NCBI GenBank assembly: GCA_963668435.2
Contig: CAXXSC010000006.1
Span: forward strand, 620,001-684,000
Direction of reading: 5' to 3'
DNA length: 64,000 nucleotides
From: G963668435 sp963668435
GTDB taxonomy: Bacteria; Latescibacterota; Latescibacteria; Latescibacterales; Latescibacteraceae
Positions 43,468 to 53,217 of this stretch are shown here, one piece after another. The notes beneath the pieces are model-generated. The model was given only the letters and a program-made list of their open reading frames with translations, was not told where the DNA came from and made no database searches. The first letter of the stretch is position 1. Every line of letters starts with the position of its first letter. The translations under genes were made by a program, and so were the position numbers.

Positions 43468-44970
43468 TCAGTTTCCGTTTTGGGTAATTGCGTTTTCAAT
43501 TTCGCAGATAAGCTTGTTCAAGGCTACCGGTTTGTAGAGTATCGATGCAACCTTAAGCGAGCCGAGCATATCCTTGCCGATATGATCTTTATAACCTGTA
43601 CTGAGTATTACGGGGATTTCCGGGCGCAGCTCTTTAATACGGGTTATCAGCTCCGGTCCGGTCAATTCTTTCATGGCATAGTCTGTAAAAACAAGACTGA
43701 ACTCGTCGGGGTTTTTTTCAAATTCCTCCAGTGCCTTCTGACTGTTTTCTTCGGCAGTTACCGTGTAGCCGTTCTGTTCCAGCACAGTCTTGTAAGCTTT
43801 GATAAGCGGCCGTTCGTCGTCAACAATAAGTAGGCGTCCATGATGTTTGCCGCCTTGCGTTTCGGAAAGTTCGGCGGTTTGCTGGGCGATAACATGGTGG
43901 CAGGGCAGGATGACTTTGATTTTTGTGCCGACTCCAACGGTACTTTCACAAAGCAGTAAACCGCCGATGCTCTTGACGATACCGTCCGCGACAGAAAGGC
44001 CCAGGCCCAGGGCGCTCTCGGATTGTTTCGTGGTATAGAAAGGATCGAATGCTTTTTGCACGGTTTCCGCGCTCATCCCTGTTCCGGTATCATGTATTTC
44101 GATATTCACATACTCTTCATGCGTCGAGTTGTTTTCATCGACAGGAAGTTCCCTGAGTGAAATATTGTTTGTCGATAATGTCAGCACGCCCGTTTTTTGC
44201 ATCGCATCAAGCGCGTTCGTGGCAAGATTTACAATAAGCTGATAGATAGTAACCGCATCTGCCTCGACAGTATCGTTTTTCGCGTTGAAAGCGGTCTTTA
44301 TTTCAAGGCTGTCAGGTGAGGAGGCGCTGAGTGACTTGGCAATTTCTTTCAGTATCGGTGTCAGTTGAAGCTGTATGCTTTTGCTTTTTCGGTTCCTGCT
44401 GAATGTCAATAGCTGGTCGACAAGAGAGGCCGCTCTTTTCGAGGACCGGATGATCTCCCGCATACGGTTTGAGTTGGTTGTGTCTTCAGAAATATTCCGG
44501 AGTACGATTTCAGAGGTCAGTAGTATAGCGCCGAGGATATTGTTGAACTCATGGGCTATTCCCGCGGCGAGCGTCCTGATTGCGTCGTTTTTCTGTGATT
44601 GGAAAAACTGTTCCTGAAGGCTTTTTATATGTTGCCGGAGTTTTTTTTTCTCGGTGATATCAGTCAGCTTCCAGAGCGTGTCCGTGTCGCCGAAAGGAAT
44701 TTTATTGAGCAGAAAATGCCTGGCATCGCCGTTTTTGCTGTGAAGGATTATTTCCTCATCCTTGATTGTGTCAGCTGAACTCAAATCCTCCCGGTCAAGT
44801 CCTGCAATCTGAAAAAATTGAGCGACAGAATCCATACGAAGCACATCATAGTAACAGAAACCGAGCGTTTCTTTGACGCCTGGGCCGATATAGGTGATAG
44901 CCGAAGAACTGTCGGTCAGAATGATAAGATCGGAAACATAATCGAGTATATGCTGGTCATGGGTTTGCAT
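43468..44970 (-). CDS. Soluble PAS hybrid histidine kinase, partner of the NtrC-type regulator
   Basis: 500 residues from ATG 44970 (AGGACGGA upstream). A longer frame to TTG 45102 exists, but its extra 44 residues look like untranslated leader. PAS about 5-115, HisKA about 130-200 with GIAHEFNNILG, HATPase about 240-355 (SALGLGLSVADGIV), and REC about 375-495 with LVFTDYAMKELTG and KP. No membrane helix. It ends 2 nt before the activator gene, so the pair is an operon. The C-terminal receiver can act as an internal regulator or phosphate sink. Likely input is cytoplasmic. Confidence 0.92.
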   Translation of the reverse strand: MQTHDQHILDYVSDLIILTDSSSAITYIGPGVKETLGFCYYDVLRMDSVAQFFQIAGLDREDLSSADTIKDEEIILHSKNGDARHFLLNKIPFGDTDTLWKLTDITEKKKLRQHIKSLQEQFFQSQKNDAIRTLAAGIAHEFNNILGAILLTSEIVLRNISEDTTNSNRMREIIRSSKRAASLVDQLLTFSRNRKSKSIQLQLTPILKEIAKSLSASSPDSLEIKTAFNAKNDTVEADAVTIYQLIVNLATNALDAMQKTGVLTLSTNNISLRELPVDENNSTHEEYVNIEIHDTGTGMSAETVQKAFDPFYTTKQSESALGLGLSVADGIVKSIGGLLLCESTVGVGTKIKVILPCHHVIAQQTAELSETQGGKHHGRLLIVDDERPLIKAYKTVLEQNGYTVTAEENSQKALEEFEKNPDEFSLVFTDYAMKELTGPELITRIKELRPEIPVILSTGYKDHIGKDMLGSLKVASILYKPVALNKLICEIENAITQNGN

Positions 44971-45187
44971 TTTCCGTCCTGTTTTTTTGTTTGGCACCGG
45001 AATGTCGCAGGAAAGGAAAGAAACTGTTGTCGGATACTGCGTTCGATCCGGTTTTCGATACAATATATTTTTAGCCTTATTAATGATAGCATTTTCAGCC
45101 AACGTCTGGCGATGAATTTAACATCAAGCTGAATAAGCAAAATCACCGGGCGCTGTCAGGCAGTATTATATATCCGCCTGTGCGAGT

Positions 45188-48100
45188 TTAGTTTTTTTTG
45201 GATTCGGATAGGATGTGTCGGATTTTTTTCAGAAGATCGATTGCCCGAATGGGTTTCGGAAGGAAATTGTTCTCATTGATAACACTTTCGATGCCTATCG
45301 AATCGTCTGTATATCCAGAAATGAAGAGTATATTAATATCAGCGTACAATTCCTTCATCTTTTCAGACAGCACCTTGCCATTCATGCCGGGCATGACAAT
45401 ATCGGTAATAAGGAGATTTATTTCCGAAGAATGGCGGCCGGCGATTTCGAGAGCGCTCATACCGTTTTCAGCACTTAATACAGTGTATCCTTCCTTGCGA
45501 AGCAGTGCCTCAAGGACTTTTCTCACTGATTCCTCGTCTTCCACGAGCAGAACAGTTTCCGATCCTGTATAGCTTTCGAAATTGGCAGATTCCGTGCTTT
45601 CGACCGTTTCCTCGTCGCTATGCACTTTCGGCAGGTAGATATTGAATCTCGAGCCATTACCCATGTCGCTCCAGACCGTTATCTCACCGTTATTCTGCTT
45701 GACAATGCCGTAGCATGTCGACAACCCCAGGCCGGTTCCTTTCCCGAGACCTTTCGTGGTGAAAAACGGCTCGAATATTTGTGAAATAATCTCATCGGGT
45801 ATGCCGGAGCCATTATCTGAAATGGTTAGCAGGACATATTCATTGTCTTGTGTCAGACGCCAGTTGTCCGTGCTGTTTTCAAAATGGTAATTCCTTGTGC
45901 TTACCTCGATGACACCGTTGTCATCGATGGCGTCGCGGGCATTAACGACAATGTTTGTTATGACCTGTTCTATCTGCCCTTTGTCGACCGTACAATTCCA
46001 GAGGTTATCCTGAAGGCTGGTTAAGAATTCGATATTTTCGCCAATCAGCCGTTTCAGCATCTTTTCGAGATTACTGATGATCGTATTGAGATTCAGCGTT
46101 ATTGGCGAGATCAGCTGTTTTCTCGAAAATGCAAGCAGCTGTCCTGTCAGGTCACTGGCACGCAATGTCCCTTTATGAATTTCCTGAAGGGAATCATACA
46201 GCGGATTGTTCTGCGAAATAGAAGCAAGAGAAAGATCGCAGTACAGGCTCATTGCCTGTATGATATTGTTGAAATCATGAGCCATACCGCCGGCAAGACG
46301 GCCAATGGTTTCCATCTTCTGCGCCTGATAGTAGTTTTCCTCAAGCTGTGCCCGTTCTTCTTCCAGCTTAATACGTTCGGTGATGTCGCGAAGTATTTCC
46401 ACGATCGATTCAGGCATGCCGTTTTCGTCGGTGGCGGATACATTTGTCGAAACCCAGAACGTTTTAATTTCACCGTGCCTGTTTTTGAGCTGCAGCTCAC
46501 GATCCTGTATTTCTCCGGTATGTTTTTTCTTGAATGCTGTGCAGTGCGGGCAGGACTCTTCCTGTCCTTCATAAAAAGATGAGTAGCAGGTTTGACCTTC
46601 CATCTCTCCGAAATACTCTATTGCACGGTCATTCATCCAGGTTATCACATGGTTTTTGTTTATGATTATTATTGGGTCGGCTATCGACTTGATGATGCCC
46701 TGTGCTTTTTCCTCGCTCTGCCTGAGTGCATCTTCAGCCTGACGTTGTTCAGTCAGATCATTGTATACCGCGATGACCTCGCCCGAGGGAAGTTTGTAGA
46801 GATAATTCTCGACCCAGATGTTGATCCTGTTGTCGCTGTATGAGCAGAGCGGGAATATCTGTGGCTGGCCAGTCCTCCAAACATCTTGAAGCGCCTTGAA
46901 AATGCCCATTTTCTTGACACCGGGATACACCTCCTCGACGCTTTTTCCAAGATGGGCATCACGCGAAGTATTACCGATTTGTGCTCCGGCCGGGTTTATG
47001 TTTTTGAAAATGAAGTCATTTCCGTTGTCAACAGCCTCGTAAATAGCCACGCCGCTTCTCATATGTTCAAACATCTCGCGGAAACGCAGTTCGTTTTCCC
47101 GAAGATCCTGTTCCTGTTTTATGCGGTTGGTAATGTCTCTGATCGATGCTATCCGGAGCGCCCTGTTGTGATAGAGAATTTTTCTTCCCCAAACCTCGGT
47201 GATTATCTTTGTCCCGTCTTTTCTCAGTCCTACACCCTCATACATCTCTTCTTTGTTTTTCATGACCACGTTTTTGACTTTTTCGCGAGACTCGGGTGCG
47301 GTGAAGCCCAGTGTGCTTTTGCCGATGATTTCATCGAGTTCGTAGCCGAAGATGTCACAATAGGCCTTGTTAGCGTCCAGGATGAGGTCCTTGTCGAGAA
47401 TAATGATACCGTCGCGGGAGGCATCGGACAGTTCTCTGAAACGCTCTTCGCTTCTCTGAAGTTCAATTTCGGACAACTTGCGATGGGTGATATCGAGGAA
47501 TGATCCTGCAAACCTCAAAGGGTTGCCGTTTTCATCGTAGGTCACCTCGCCAACAGAATTGATCCAGCGCACCGAACCGTCCGGACGCATGATCCTTCTC
47601 TCAAGATTGTATGGTATCCCGTTTTTGATCGTATTCTTTATCGCTTCCTTGGTGCGATCCTGATCGTCGGGATGGGTTATGCTGATAACCGTGTCATAGC
47701 AGGGTTCAATGCTTCCCGGTTCCAGGCCGCAGATGCGGAACAGCTCGTCAGTCCAGAGGCATTTGCCTGTTGCCACATCCATTTCCCAGCTTCCCATGCC
47801 GGCAAAATGTTCGGCAGTTTTAAGGCGTTTCTCGTTGGTTATACGCTCCTGTTCGATGCGTTTTCGTTCCGTGATGTCCAGGACCGTGAATCCCATGCCT
47901 TTCTCGATGTCGTTTTTATCGAGAGGTGAGGCGCTGAGCAGGACCTCTATCACTGTGCCGTCCTTGCGTAAAAGCTGTGTTTCGATGCTGCCGCGTCCCC
48001 AAGTGTCGATCTGACGGCTCAGTTCTGCGCCGACATTCTCGAAATCTTCACCGGTCGGATAGACTATCCTGGCGCTTTGACCGATCAGTTCATCATGAGA

Positions 48101-50875
48101 ATAGCCGATCATTTCGCAGAAACGGTCATTGACTTCCTGGTACAGACGGTCAACGACGAGACCAATCCCAATTGGCGAGGCCTGGAAAATGCTTTGGATC
48201 TTGCTTCTGCTTTTGAGAAGTTCCTCCACAGATTTCTTGCGGTCGGTAACATCGTGATGAACACCGATACAGAATTCCGGTTCGCCATTATCATCGAAAA
48301 TAAAACGTGATACTGTTTCGAGGTGCCGTATATCACCATCAGGCCGGATAATCCGGAACTGAAGCGGCCAGGTACGTTTTTCATGTACCATCAATGCGAA
48401 TTGGCGGTGAATCTCCTCACTGTCATCGGGATGTATCATCTTGGTCAGTACAGAGGCCATAATGTCTTGTACCTCTTCAGGATCGACACCGGCTATCCTG
48501 CACATATTGTCGGAGCAGGTGATTTCATTATTTGCTAAATTCCAGGTGAATGATCCCAGCTGCCCAATTTCCTGCGCCCTGTTCAGTGCGGCCTCGCTAT
48601 CCTTGAGAGCCTTTTCCGCCTTCTTCTGTTCTGTAACATCGGTAAAGAAACAGGCGAACATGTTTTCTCCGGAACGATAAGCGCTGACCGAGAAATGCTT
48701 GTCCATGGGCCGGGCGTATTGAGAAAAACTGATGCCTTCACCGGTTTTTACCACCTGGCCGTAAGTCTTTAACCAGAACGGCTCGACATCAGGCAAAACT
48801 TCGAGGACTGTTTTTCCGACAATATTTTCGGCTTTGAGCCCGGTCATTGCCTCGAATGCCGGATTGACATCGAGAAATCTGTAGTCAACCGCTTCGCCGT
48901 CGTCATTAAAGATCATTTCATGATGGGCGAATCCGTTCTGCATTTCTTTGAAGAGGATGTCATACCGTTTCTGGGAAATCCTGAGATCGGTAATATCGAG
49001 ACAAAACGTTATGAAAGTATTGTTATTCAACCGCGTGCTGAGTACCGAGAACCATCTTTCGGTATTGTCTTTTTTGAGGATACGTGTCTCTGTCTGAACC
49101 GATCCGGTCTCTTTCAATGTTACGAGCGCCAGTTCGAACGTTGAAATTGAGGTGGGGGAGATAATATCTTTAAAATTCAGTGACAGTATTTCCGTTTTCG
49201 AATAACCGGTCATGGCACAGGCGGCTTTGTTGATATCGATATATCGACCTATTCTGTCGGTGACAAAGATGCCTTCCGGGGCGTTTTCGATATATTTGCG
49301 GTATTTTTCCTCACTCTCCCTGAGTGCGTTCTGCATCCTCTTCAGCTCTGTGATGTCCGCGGCTATGGAGAGCAGTTTTTTCTCTCCTCTGATATCGAGT
49401 ATTTCTCCGGAATACAGGCAGTTCATTATCGTGCCGTCTGCCTTGATCAGGTCATATTCCATGTCTGTCACACGGCCGCTCTCCCGGACTTTCTTTTCCA
49501 GGATATCCCGGCTTTCTTCACTGATAAGGCCGATTTCAGTCGGCATTTTGCCAATGGTTTCTTCGCGGCTGTAACCGCTGAGCGAGATAAAGTTGTTGTT
49601 GACTTCCTCGAACGTGTAGTTCTCAAAGGAATTGATGCTCATGAGTACCGGGGCATTGTAGAATACCGAGGAGAACAGGCGCTCGGAATCCAGCAGTTTC
49701 TCCTCGGCGTCTTTTTGCGCGTTTATATCCTGAACGATACCCACCATCCTGACAGCATTACCCCCGATGTCCCGCAAAATATCACCGGTTTCCCTGACCC
49801 ATTTGACACTGCCGTCGGGAAGGACAATGCGGTGCTGGATATCGTATTCCTTGTTTTTTTCGAGAACATTGTTCTTGGCTTTTTCCACAAACTCACGGTC
49901 ATCGGGGTGAACCTGTTTCAGAAAAGAGTCATGTGTCTGTTCGAAATCTCCTTTATCAAGGCCGAATATTGGTTCTATCGTTTCACTCCAATAGAGATCC
50001 TCAGTGGCGAAATTCAGTTCCCATACGCCAATGTTTGCCGCTTTTTGTGCGAGAGCGTAACGTTCTTCACTTGTCTTCAGCTCGGAGATGGTCTTGTTAT
50101 GTTCGGTGATGTCGACGGCGTTGACCGTAACATTTTTAACATTTCCATCGCTGTCGAAAACAGGCCATACAGCCGAATCGTAGCTTTTACCGTCAATATG
50201 GTATATGATGGTGGCGCTTCTGCCGGTTCTAAAGACATCCTCCACGATCGTAACGCAATTGTCCGTGCTGTCGCAGTTTATCACATCCCAGACAGAAGCC
50301 CCTATCATTTCTTTGCGGCTTGACATGAAGCTTTCAGTCATTGTTCTGTTGCAGTCGATGATTATGCCGTCGCGGTTGAGGACCACTATGAGGGACCGCG
50401 AAGCATCGAGGAGCGACTGCTTCATGCTTTGCGATATGAGTACGTCTTTACGGGCTCTTGTTCTGTTGATCGAGAGATTCAGTGCGTGGGGGAGTCTGCC
50501 AAGGTCGGAATAAGTCACATAGTCGTAAAGTTCCATCCCGATAATTTCGGATATTGCCGTTTGATCTTCCCCGTCACAGACAAAGACAACAGGGATTTCT
50601 GCATGATGTTTTCTGTAGAATTCGGCCATTTCGAAAGCGTTGCCGTGGCCGGAGGATGTGTCGAGGATAACAGCGTCATACGATGCAGCCGCAGCACCTG
50701 TTTTGCAGTCCTGCCAATCAGATAAGGCAGACACATTGCCGCAATAAGGCTCAAGGAATTCTGTCAGGGTCAGAATTCTATCATGGTCAGAACTGCAGAT
50801 GGCAATAGCGCTCTTGCTGACTGAATCCAGTTGTTTCAGACAGCTTCGAACATCGATTTCAGGCTTCATTCTCAC
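45188..50875 (-). CDS. Giant soluble hybrid histidine kinase with 11 PAS domains
   Basis: 1895 residues from GTG 50875 (GGGGAG 5 nt upstream); ATG 50869 is in the same frame. The first ~130 residues resemble a receiver, but the acidic pocket is altered (ICSSDHD) and the KP lysine is missing, although Asp72 in VILDTSSG is kept. This is a pseudo-receiver. Eleven PAS units follow between about 150 and 1500; several have GVWEL, GSFTW or GSWEM-type PAS_3 cores. The last has CYSSFYEGQEESCPHC. HisKA about 1510-1580 (GGMAHDFNNII), HATPase 1650-1745 (GKGTGLGLSTCYGIV), and REC 1765-1890 (LLITDIVMPGMNG). It resembles the 1860-residue kinase closely in its kinase-receiver half, so one probably arose from the other. 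Confidence 0.93.
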   Translation of the reverse strand: MRMKPEIDVRSCLKQLDSVSKSAIAICSSDHDRILTLTEFLEPYCGNVSALSDWQDCKTGAAAASYDAVILDTSSGHGNAFEMAEFYRKHHAEIPVVFVCDGEDQTAISEIIGMELYDYVTYSDLGRLPHALNLSINRTRARKDVLISQSMKQSLLDASRSLIVVLNRDGIIIDCNRTMTESFMSSRKEMIGASVWDVINCDSTDNCVTIVEDVFRTGRSATIIYHIDGKSYDSAVWPVFDSDGNVKNVTVNAVDITEHNKTISELKTSEERYALAQKAANIGVWELNFATEDLYWSETIEPIFGLDKGDFEQTHDSFLKQVHPDDREFVEKAKNNVLEKNKEYDIQHRIVLPDGSVKWVRETGDILRDIGGNAVRMVGIVQDINAQKDAEEKLLDSERLFSSVFYNAPVLMSINSFENYTFEEVNNNFISLSGYSREETIGKMPTEIGLISEESRDILEKKVRESGRVTDMEYDLIKADGTIMNCLYSGEILDIRGEKKLLSIAADITELKRMQNALRESEEKYRKYIENAPEGIFVTDRIGRYIDINKAACAMTGYSKTEILSLNFKDIISPTSISTFELALVTLKETGSVQTETRILKKDNTERWFSVLSTRLNNNTFITFCLDITDLRISQKRYDILFKEMQNGFAHHEMIFNDDGEAVDYRFLDVNPAFEAMTGLKAENIVGKTVLEVLPDVEPFWLKTYGQVVKTGEGISFSQYARPMDKHFSVSAYRSGENMFACFFTDVTEQKKAEKALKDSEAALNRAQEIGQLGSFTWNLANNEITCSDNMCRIAGVDPEEVQDIMASVLTKMIHPDDSEEIHRQFALMVHEKRTWPLQFRIIRPDGDIRHLETVSRFIFDDNGEPEFCIGVHHDVTDRKKSVEELLKSRSKIQSIFQASPIGIGLVVDRLYQEVNDRFCEMIGYSHDELIGQSARIVYPTGEDFENVGAELSRQIDTWGRGSIETQLLRKDGTVIEVLLSASPLDKNDIEKGMGFTVLDITERKRIEQERITNEKRLKTAEHFAGMGSWEMDVATGKCLWTDELFRICGLEPGSIEPCYDTVISITHPDDQDRTKEAIKNTIKNGIPYNLERRIMRPDGSVRWINSVGEVTYDENGNPLRFAGSFLDITHRKLSEIELQRSEERFRELSDASRDGIIILDKDLILDANKAYCDIFGYELDEIIGKSTLGFTAPESREKVKNVVMKNKEEMYEGVGLRKDGTKIITEVWGRKILYHNRALRIASIRDITNRIKQEQDLRENELRFREMFEHMRSGVAIYEAVDNGNDFIFKNINPAGAQIGNTSRDAHLGKSVEEVYPGVKKMGIFKALQDVWRTGQPQIFPLCSYSDNRINIWVENYLYKLPSGEVIAVYNDLTEQRQAEDALRQSEEKAQGIIKSIADPIIIINKNHVITWMNDRAIEYFGEMEGQTCYSSFYEGQEESCPHCTAFKKKHTGEIQDRELQLKNRHGEIKTFWVSTNVSATDENGMPESIVEILRDITERIKLEEERAQLEENYYQAQKMETIGRLAGGMAHDFNNIIQAMSLYCDLSLASISQNNPLYDSLQEIHKGTLRASDLTGQLLAFSRKQLISPITLNLNTIISNLEKMLKRLIGENIEFLTSLQDNLWNCTVDKGQIEQVITNIVVNARDAIDDNGVIEVSTRNYHFENSTDNWRLTQDNEYVLLTISDNGSGIPDEIISQIFEPFFTTKGLGKGTGLGLSTCYGIVKQNNGEITVWSDMGNGSRFNIYLPKVHSDEETVESTESANFESYTGSETVLLVEDEESVRKVLEALLRKEGYTVLSAENGMSALEIAGRHSSEINLLITDIVMPGMNGKVLSEKMKELYADINILFISGYTDDSIGIESVINENNFLPKPIRAIDLLKKIRHILSESKKN

Positions 50876-51551
50876 GCAATCTCCCCGGTGTTGTACATGT
50901 GGGTACGGTGCAAATATAAGCTGGTCAATTGAACAGTTATTGATGCTGGTAAGTTCTAATTAACTGCTATGGTTACTTCCGTATTAACCGCTTGCGATGA
51001 GATGCTATTCTGTAGCCGGTATTATGAATTTCATAATAATACTTTACTGTTTCAGGTGTTTGGGTTTCCCCTCCTGTAAATGACCCCGGTATGGTTGCTA
51101 TATATAATACTATAATAATAGTAAGAGCGCGCTATTTTATGGGGAAAATAATTCAGAAATATGACAGTGTGAAAGTGAAGAGCTTTCCAGAAAAAGGTAG
51201 TTTTGTATAGTGGTGTGTGGGAATTTCTATCTATATGATCACTTTTTCAATGTAATAAGGTTTGAAATTCTGTCAAGTATTTCTTTCATAATATTGGAAA
51301 TATATTTCCAAAAAAATGTTCGTAAAAAAGACGAATCTGGTTGTAATACAGTCTCTTGCATCGAGTTAAAAAATCTTTGTTTGGTGTCGGGGACATTTTT
51401 ACCGGATGAATTTCCTGGAGAGAAAACGCGGAAATACCTCTTATATCATCCAAAATCCTGTCGGAGATCTGTCTGGAGAGCGGTGTGTTGTGTGTTGAAA
51501 TTGCCGGCGTGAACTGAATTCATGCAAGGCCGTTTCCGTTTCGGCGCAAGG
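50876..51551. other. 676-bp intergenic region
   Basis: AT-rich, no supported gene: a 100-codon plus-strand frame at 51210-51512 has no ribosome site and no recognisable motif. Contains the leader of the 11-PAS kinase and an AT-rich dyad, TACTAT-N4-ATAGTA (51108-51123), which could be an operator. The part next to the aminotransferase end has no terminator that I can see. Confidence 0.45.
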
Positions 51552-52853
51552 TTACAGATTCGGCCCTTCCGCGACAGCTTTCGAGAATGAGCGGTCGAGT
51601 ATGTCCAGCGCCTCGCCGATATCATTCTTGTCGACAGTCAGCTGTGGCGCGAGGCGTATTACATTGTTGTAGACACCTGCTTTGCCTATCAGAAGGCCGT
51701 TTTCGCGTGTGCATTCCAGAAGGCGGGCTGTTATTTCCGGCAGGGGCTCTTTTTTCTTTCCGGCAAGCTCGATCGCCTGCATGAGCCCGATGCCCCTGAT
51801 ATCGCCGATTACATCGCTGTACTTCTCTTTCAGCGCCTCGAGGCCCTCGCGGAGACGTAAGCCCATGCGTGAGGCGTTATTGATAAGCTTGTCCCGTTCG
51901 ATGCGTTCGATTGTTGCGGTTGCTGCGGCCGAAGTGACAGGGTTGCCGCCGAACGTGGATATGGATTTGCCGGTAACTGCGCAGGCGACTTGGTCGGTGG
52001 CGACAGTGGCGCCGCAGGGTGTGCCGTTGGCGATCCCTTTCGCGCAGGTGATGACATCGGGCGTGACATCGTAGTGATCGATTCCCCACCAGTGAGTGCC
52101 TGTCCTGCCGAAACCGGCCTGAACCTCGTCGCTGATACAGAGTCCGCCGTATTTTTTCACGATGTCATACACGATGGGGAAATACTCTTTCGGCGGGGTG
52201 ATGAATCCGCCGACACCCTGCATGGGTTCCGCGATGAATCCAGCGATACTGCCGCAGGTGTCGGTCCTGATCAGATCCTCGACATCTTTCGCGCAGCGAA
52301 GATCGCAGCCGGGATAGCTCGCGCCGAACGGGCAGCGGTAGCAGTAGGCGTTATGTGCCCGCCGGAATCCCGGTGATTCCGCGCCGCCGATTTTCCAGCC
52401 CGCGTCGCCGGTGGCAGCCATTGTCATGGTCGAGCGCCCGTGATAGGAATGGCGGAGCGTTATTATCTCCTGACGGCCGCTGGCGATCCGCACCGCAAGG
52501 ATAGCCGTTTCGTTCGCCTCGGTGCCGGAGTTGGTAAAAAAGCATTTCTCAAGGCCCCCGGGTGCGATCGAGGCCAGTTTTGCGGCAAAACGTACCAGTG
52601 CCTCGTTACGGTAGATGGTCGGGCAGTGCTGGAGTGTCCTCGCCTGTTCGATGATGGCTTCGGTGACCTCCTCGTCGCAGTTGCCGATACTGACCGTGAG
52701 GATGCCGCCGAAGAAATCGAGGTATTCCCTGCCCTCGATGTCCCAGAGACGGCGGTCTTTCCCGCTTGCGAGAATGAGCGGCGATTCGTACATGGTCGTG
52801 ATCGCGGGGAAAAGGTGTTTCTTTCCCGCCTCGATGATCTCTTCTCTATTCAT
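51552..52853 (-). CDS. Class III (AGXT2-like) aminotransferase
   Basis: 433 residues, a PLP-dependent omega-type aminotransferase. Start ATG 52853 with GGGAGC upstream. Motifs: NSGTEANETA (108-117), HSYHGRSTM (135-143), SDEVQAGFGRTG with PLP-nitrogen Asp242, and the Schiff-base Lys272 in ITCAKGIANG. The cysteine-rich insert CYRCPFG...PGCDLRCAKD (171-190) is characteristic of alanine-glyoxylate aminotransferase 2-type sequences, so amine donors such as alanine, beta-aminoisobutyrate, GABA-like or ornithine-like omega-amino acids are plausible. Stand-alone gene. The flanking IS elements give no pathway hint, so the exact substrate is not assigned. Confidence 0.9.
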   Translation of the reverse strand: MNREEIIEAGKKHLFPAITTMYESPLILASGKDRRLWDIEGREYLDFFGGILTVSIGNCDEEVTEAIIEQARTLQHCPTIYRNEALVRFAAKLASIAPGGLEKCFFTNSGTEANETAILAVRIASGRQEIITLRHSYHGRSTMTMAATGDAGWKIGGAESPGFRRAHNAYCYRCPFGASYPGCDLRCAKDVEDLIRTDTCGSIAGFIAEPMQGVGGFITPPKEYFPIVYDIVKKYGGLCISDEVQAGFGRTGTHWWGIDHYDVTPDVITCAKGIANGTPCGATVATDQVACAVTGKSISTFGGNPVTSAAATATIERIERDKLINNASRMGLRLREGLEALKEKYSDVIGDIRGIGLMQAIELAGKKKEPLPEITARLLECTRENGLLIGKAGVYNNVIRLAPQLTVDKNDIGEALDILDRSFSKAVAEGPNL

Positions 52854-52998
52854 GAAAACGCTCCCGTTTCGGAAATCAGGTGGCCGTGTCTGAAATTGCC
52901 GGAGTGCAAAGGCATATTTTCAATATACGTATACGCGAAAGAAAAGCAATTGAAGATGCGGCGCTTGTCCGGCGGAATGCTGCGTTTATCATTGTTAA
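52854..52998. other. Aminotransferase leader
   Basis: 145 bp up to the MITE-like element. Includes the ribosome site of the aminotransferase gene. No gene recognised. Confidence 0.4.
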
Positions 52999-53162
52999 GG
53001 GTATCTCTATTAATTCGCTTTTAAGGCATTAGCGGTATATTTAAGTGACCTGACAAGACAATGGAAGTGATGGCTTATCAAAAGATAAGTCGCATTTCCA
53101 TGAACGAGGTCAGGCGCTGAAAGATACGCTCACTGGTAAAAATGGAATAAATAGAGGTGCCC
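52999..53162. mobile_element. 164-bp MITE-like element related to the adjacent IS5-family ends
   Basis: Imperfect terminal inverted repeats: GGGTATCTCTATTAATTCGC at the left end and GGGCACCTCTATTTATTCCA (read inward) at the right, 16 of 20 identical. They match the ends of the IS5-type element 56 bp away (GGGAACCTCTAATAATTGAT and GGGTATCTCTAAAAATACAG). No gene inside. The centre folds into a long hairpin (53049-53114) with CCTGAC/GTCAGG, ATGGAA/TTCCAT and CTTATC-AAAA-GATAAG arms. It is probably moved in trans by an IS5 transposase. Confidence 0.65.
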
Positions 53163-53217
53163 TTAAGGATAAAGGAAAATAAAAAGCATCCGCCGATGCC
53201 TATGATTAAATGATTAA

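Noticed and set aside
51210..51512. 100-codon plus-strand frame in the 676-bp gap
   Set aside because: No ribosome site, no motif, sits in AT-rich leader sequence.
52999..53162. CRISPR-like or attachment-site interpretation of the repeats near 53.0-53.2 kb
   Set aside because: Only two inverted copies matching IS5-type ends; no direct repeat/spacer pattern and no integrase.
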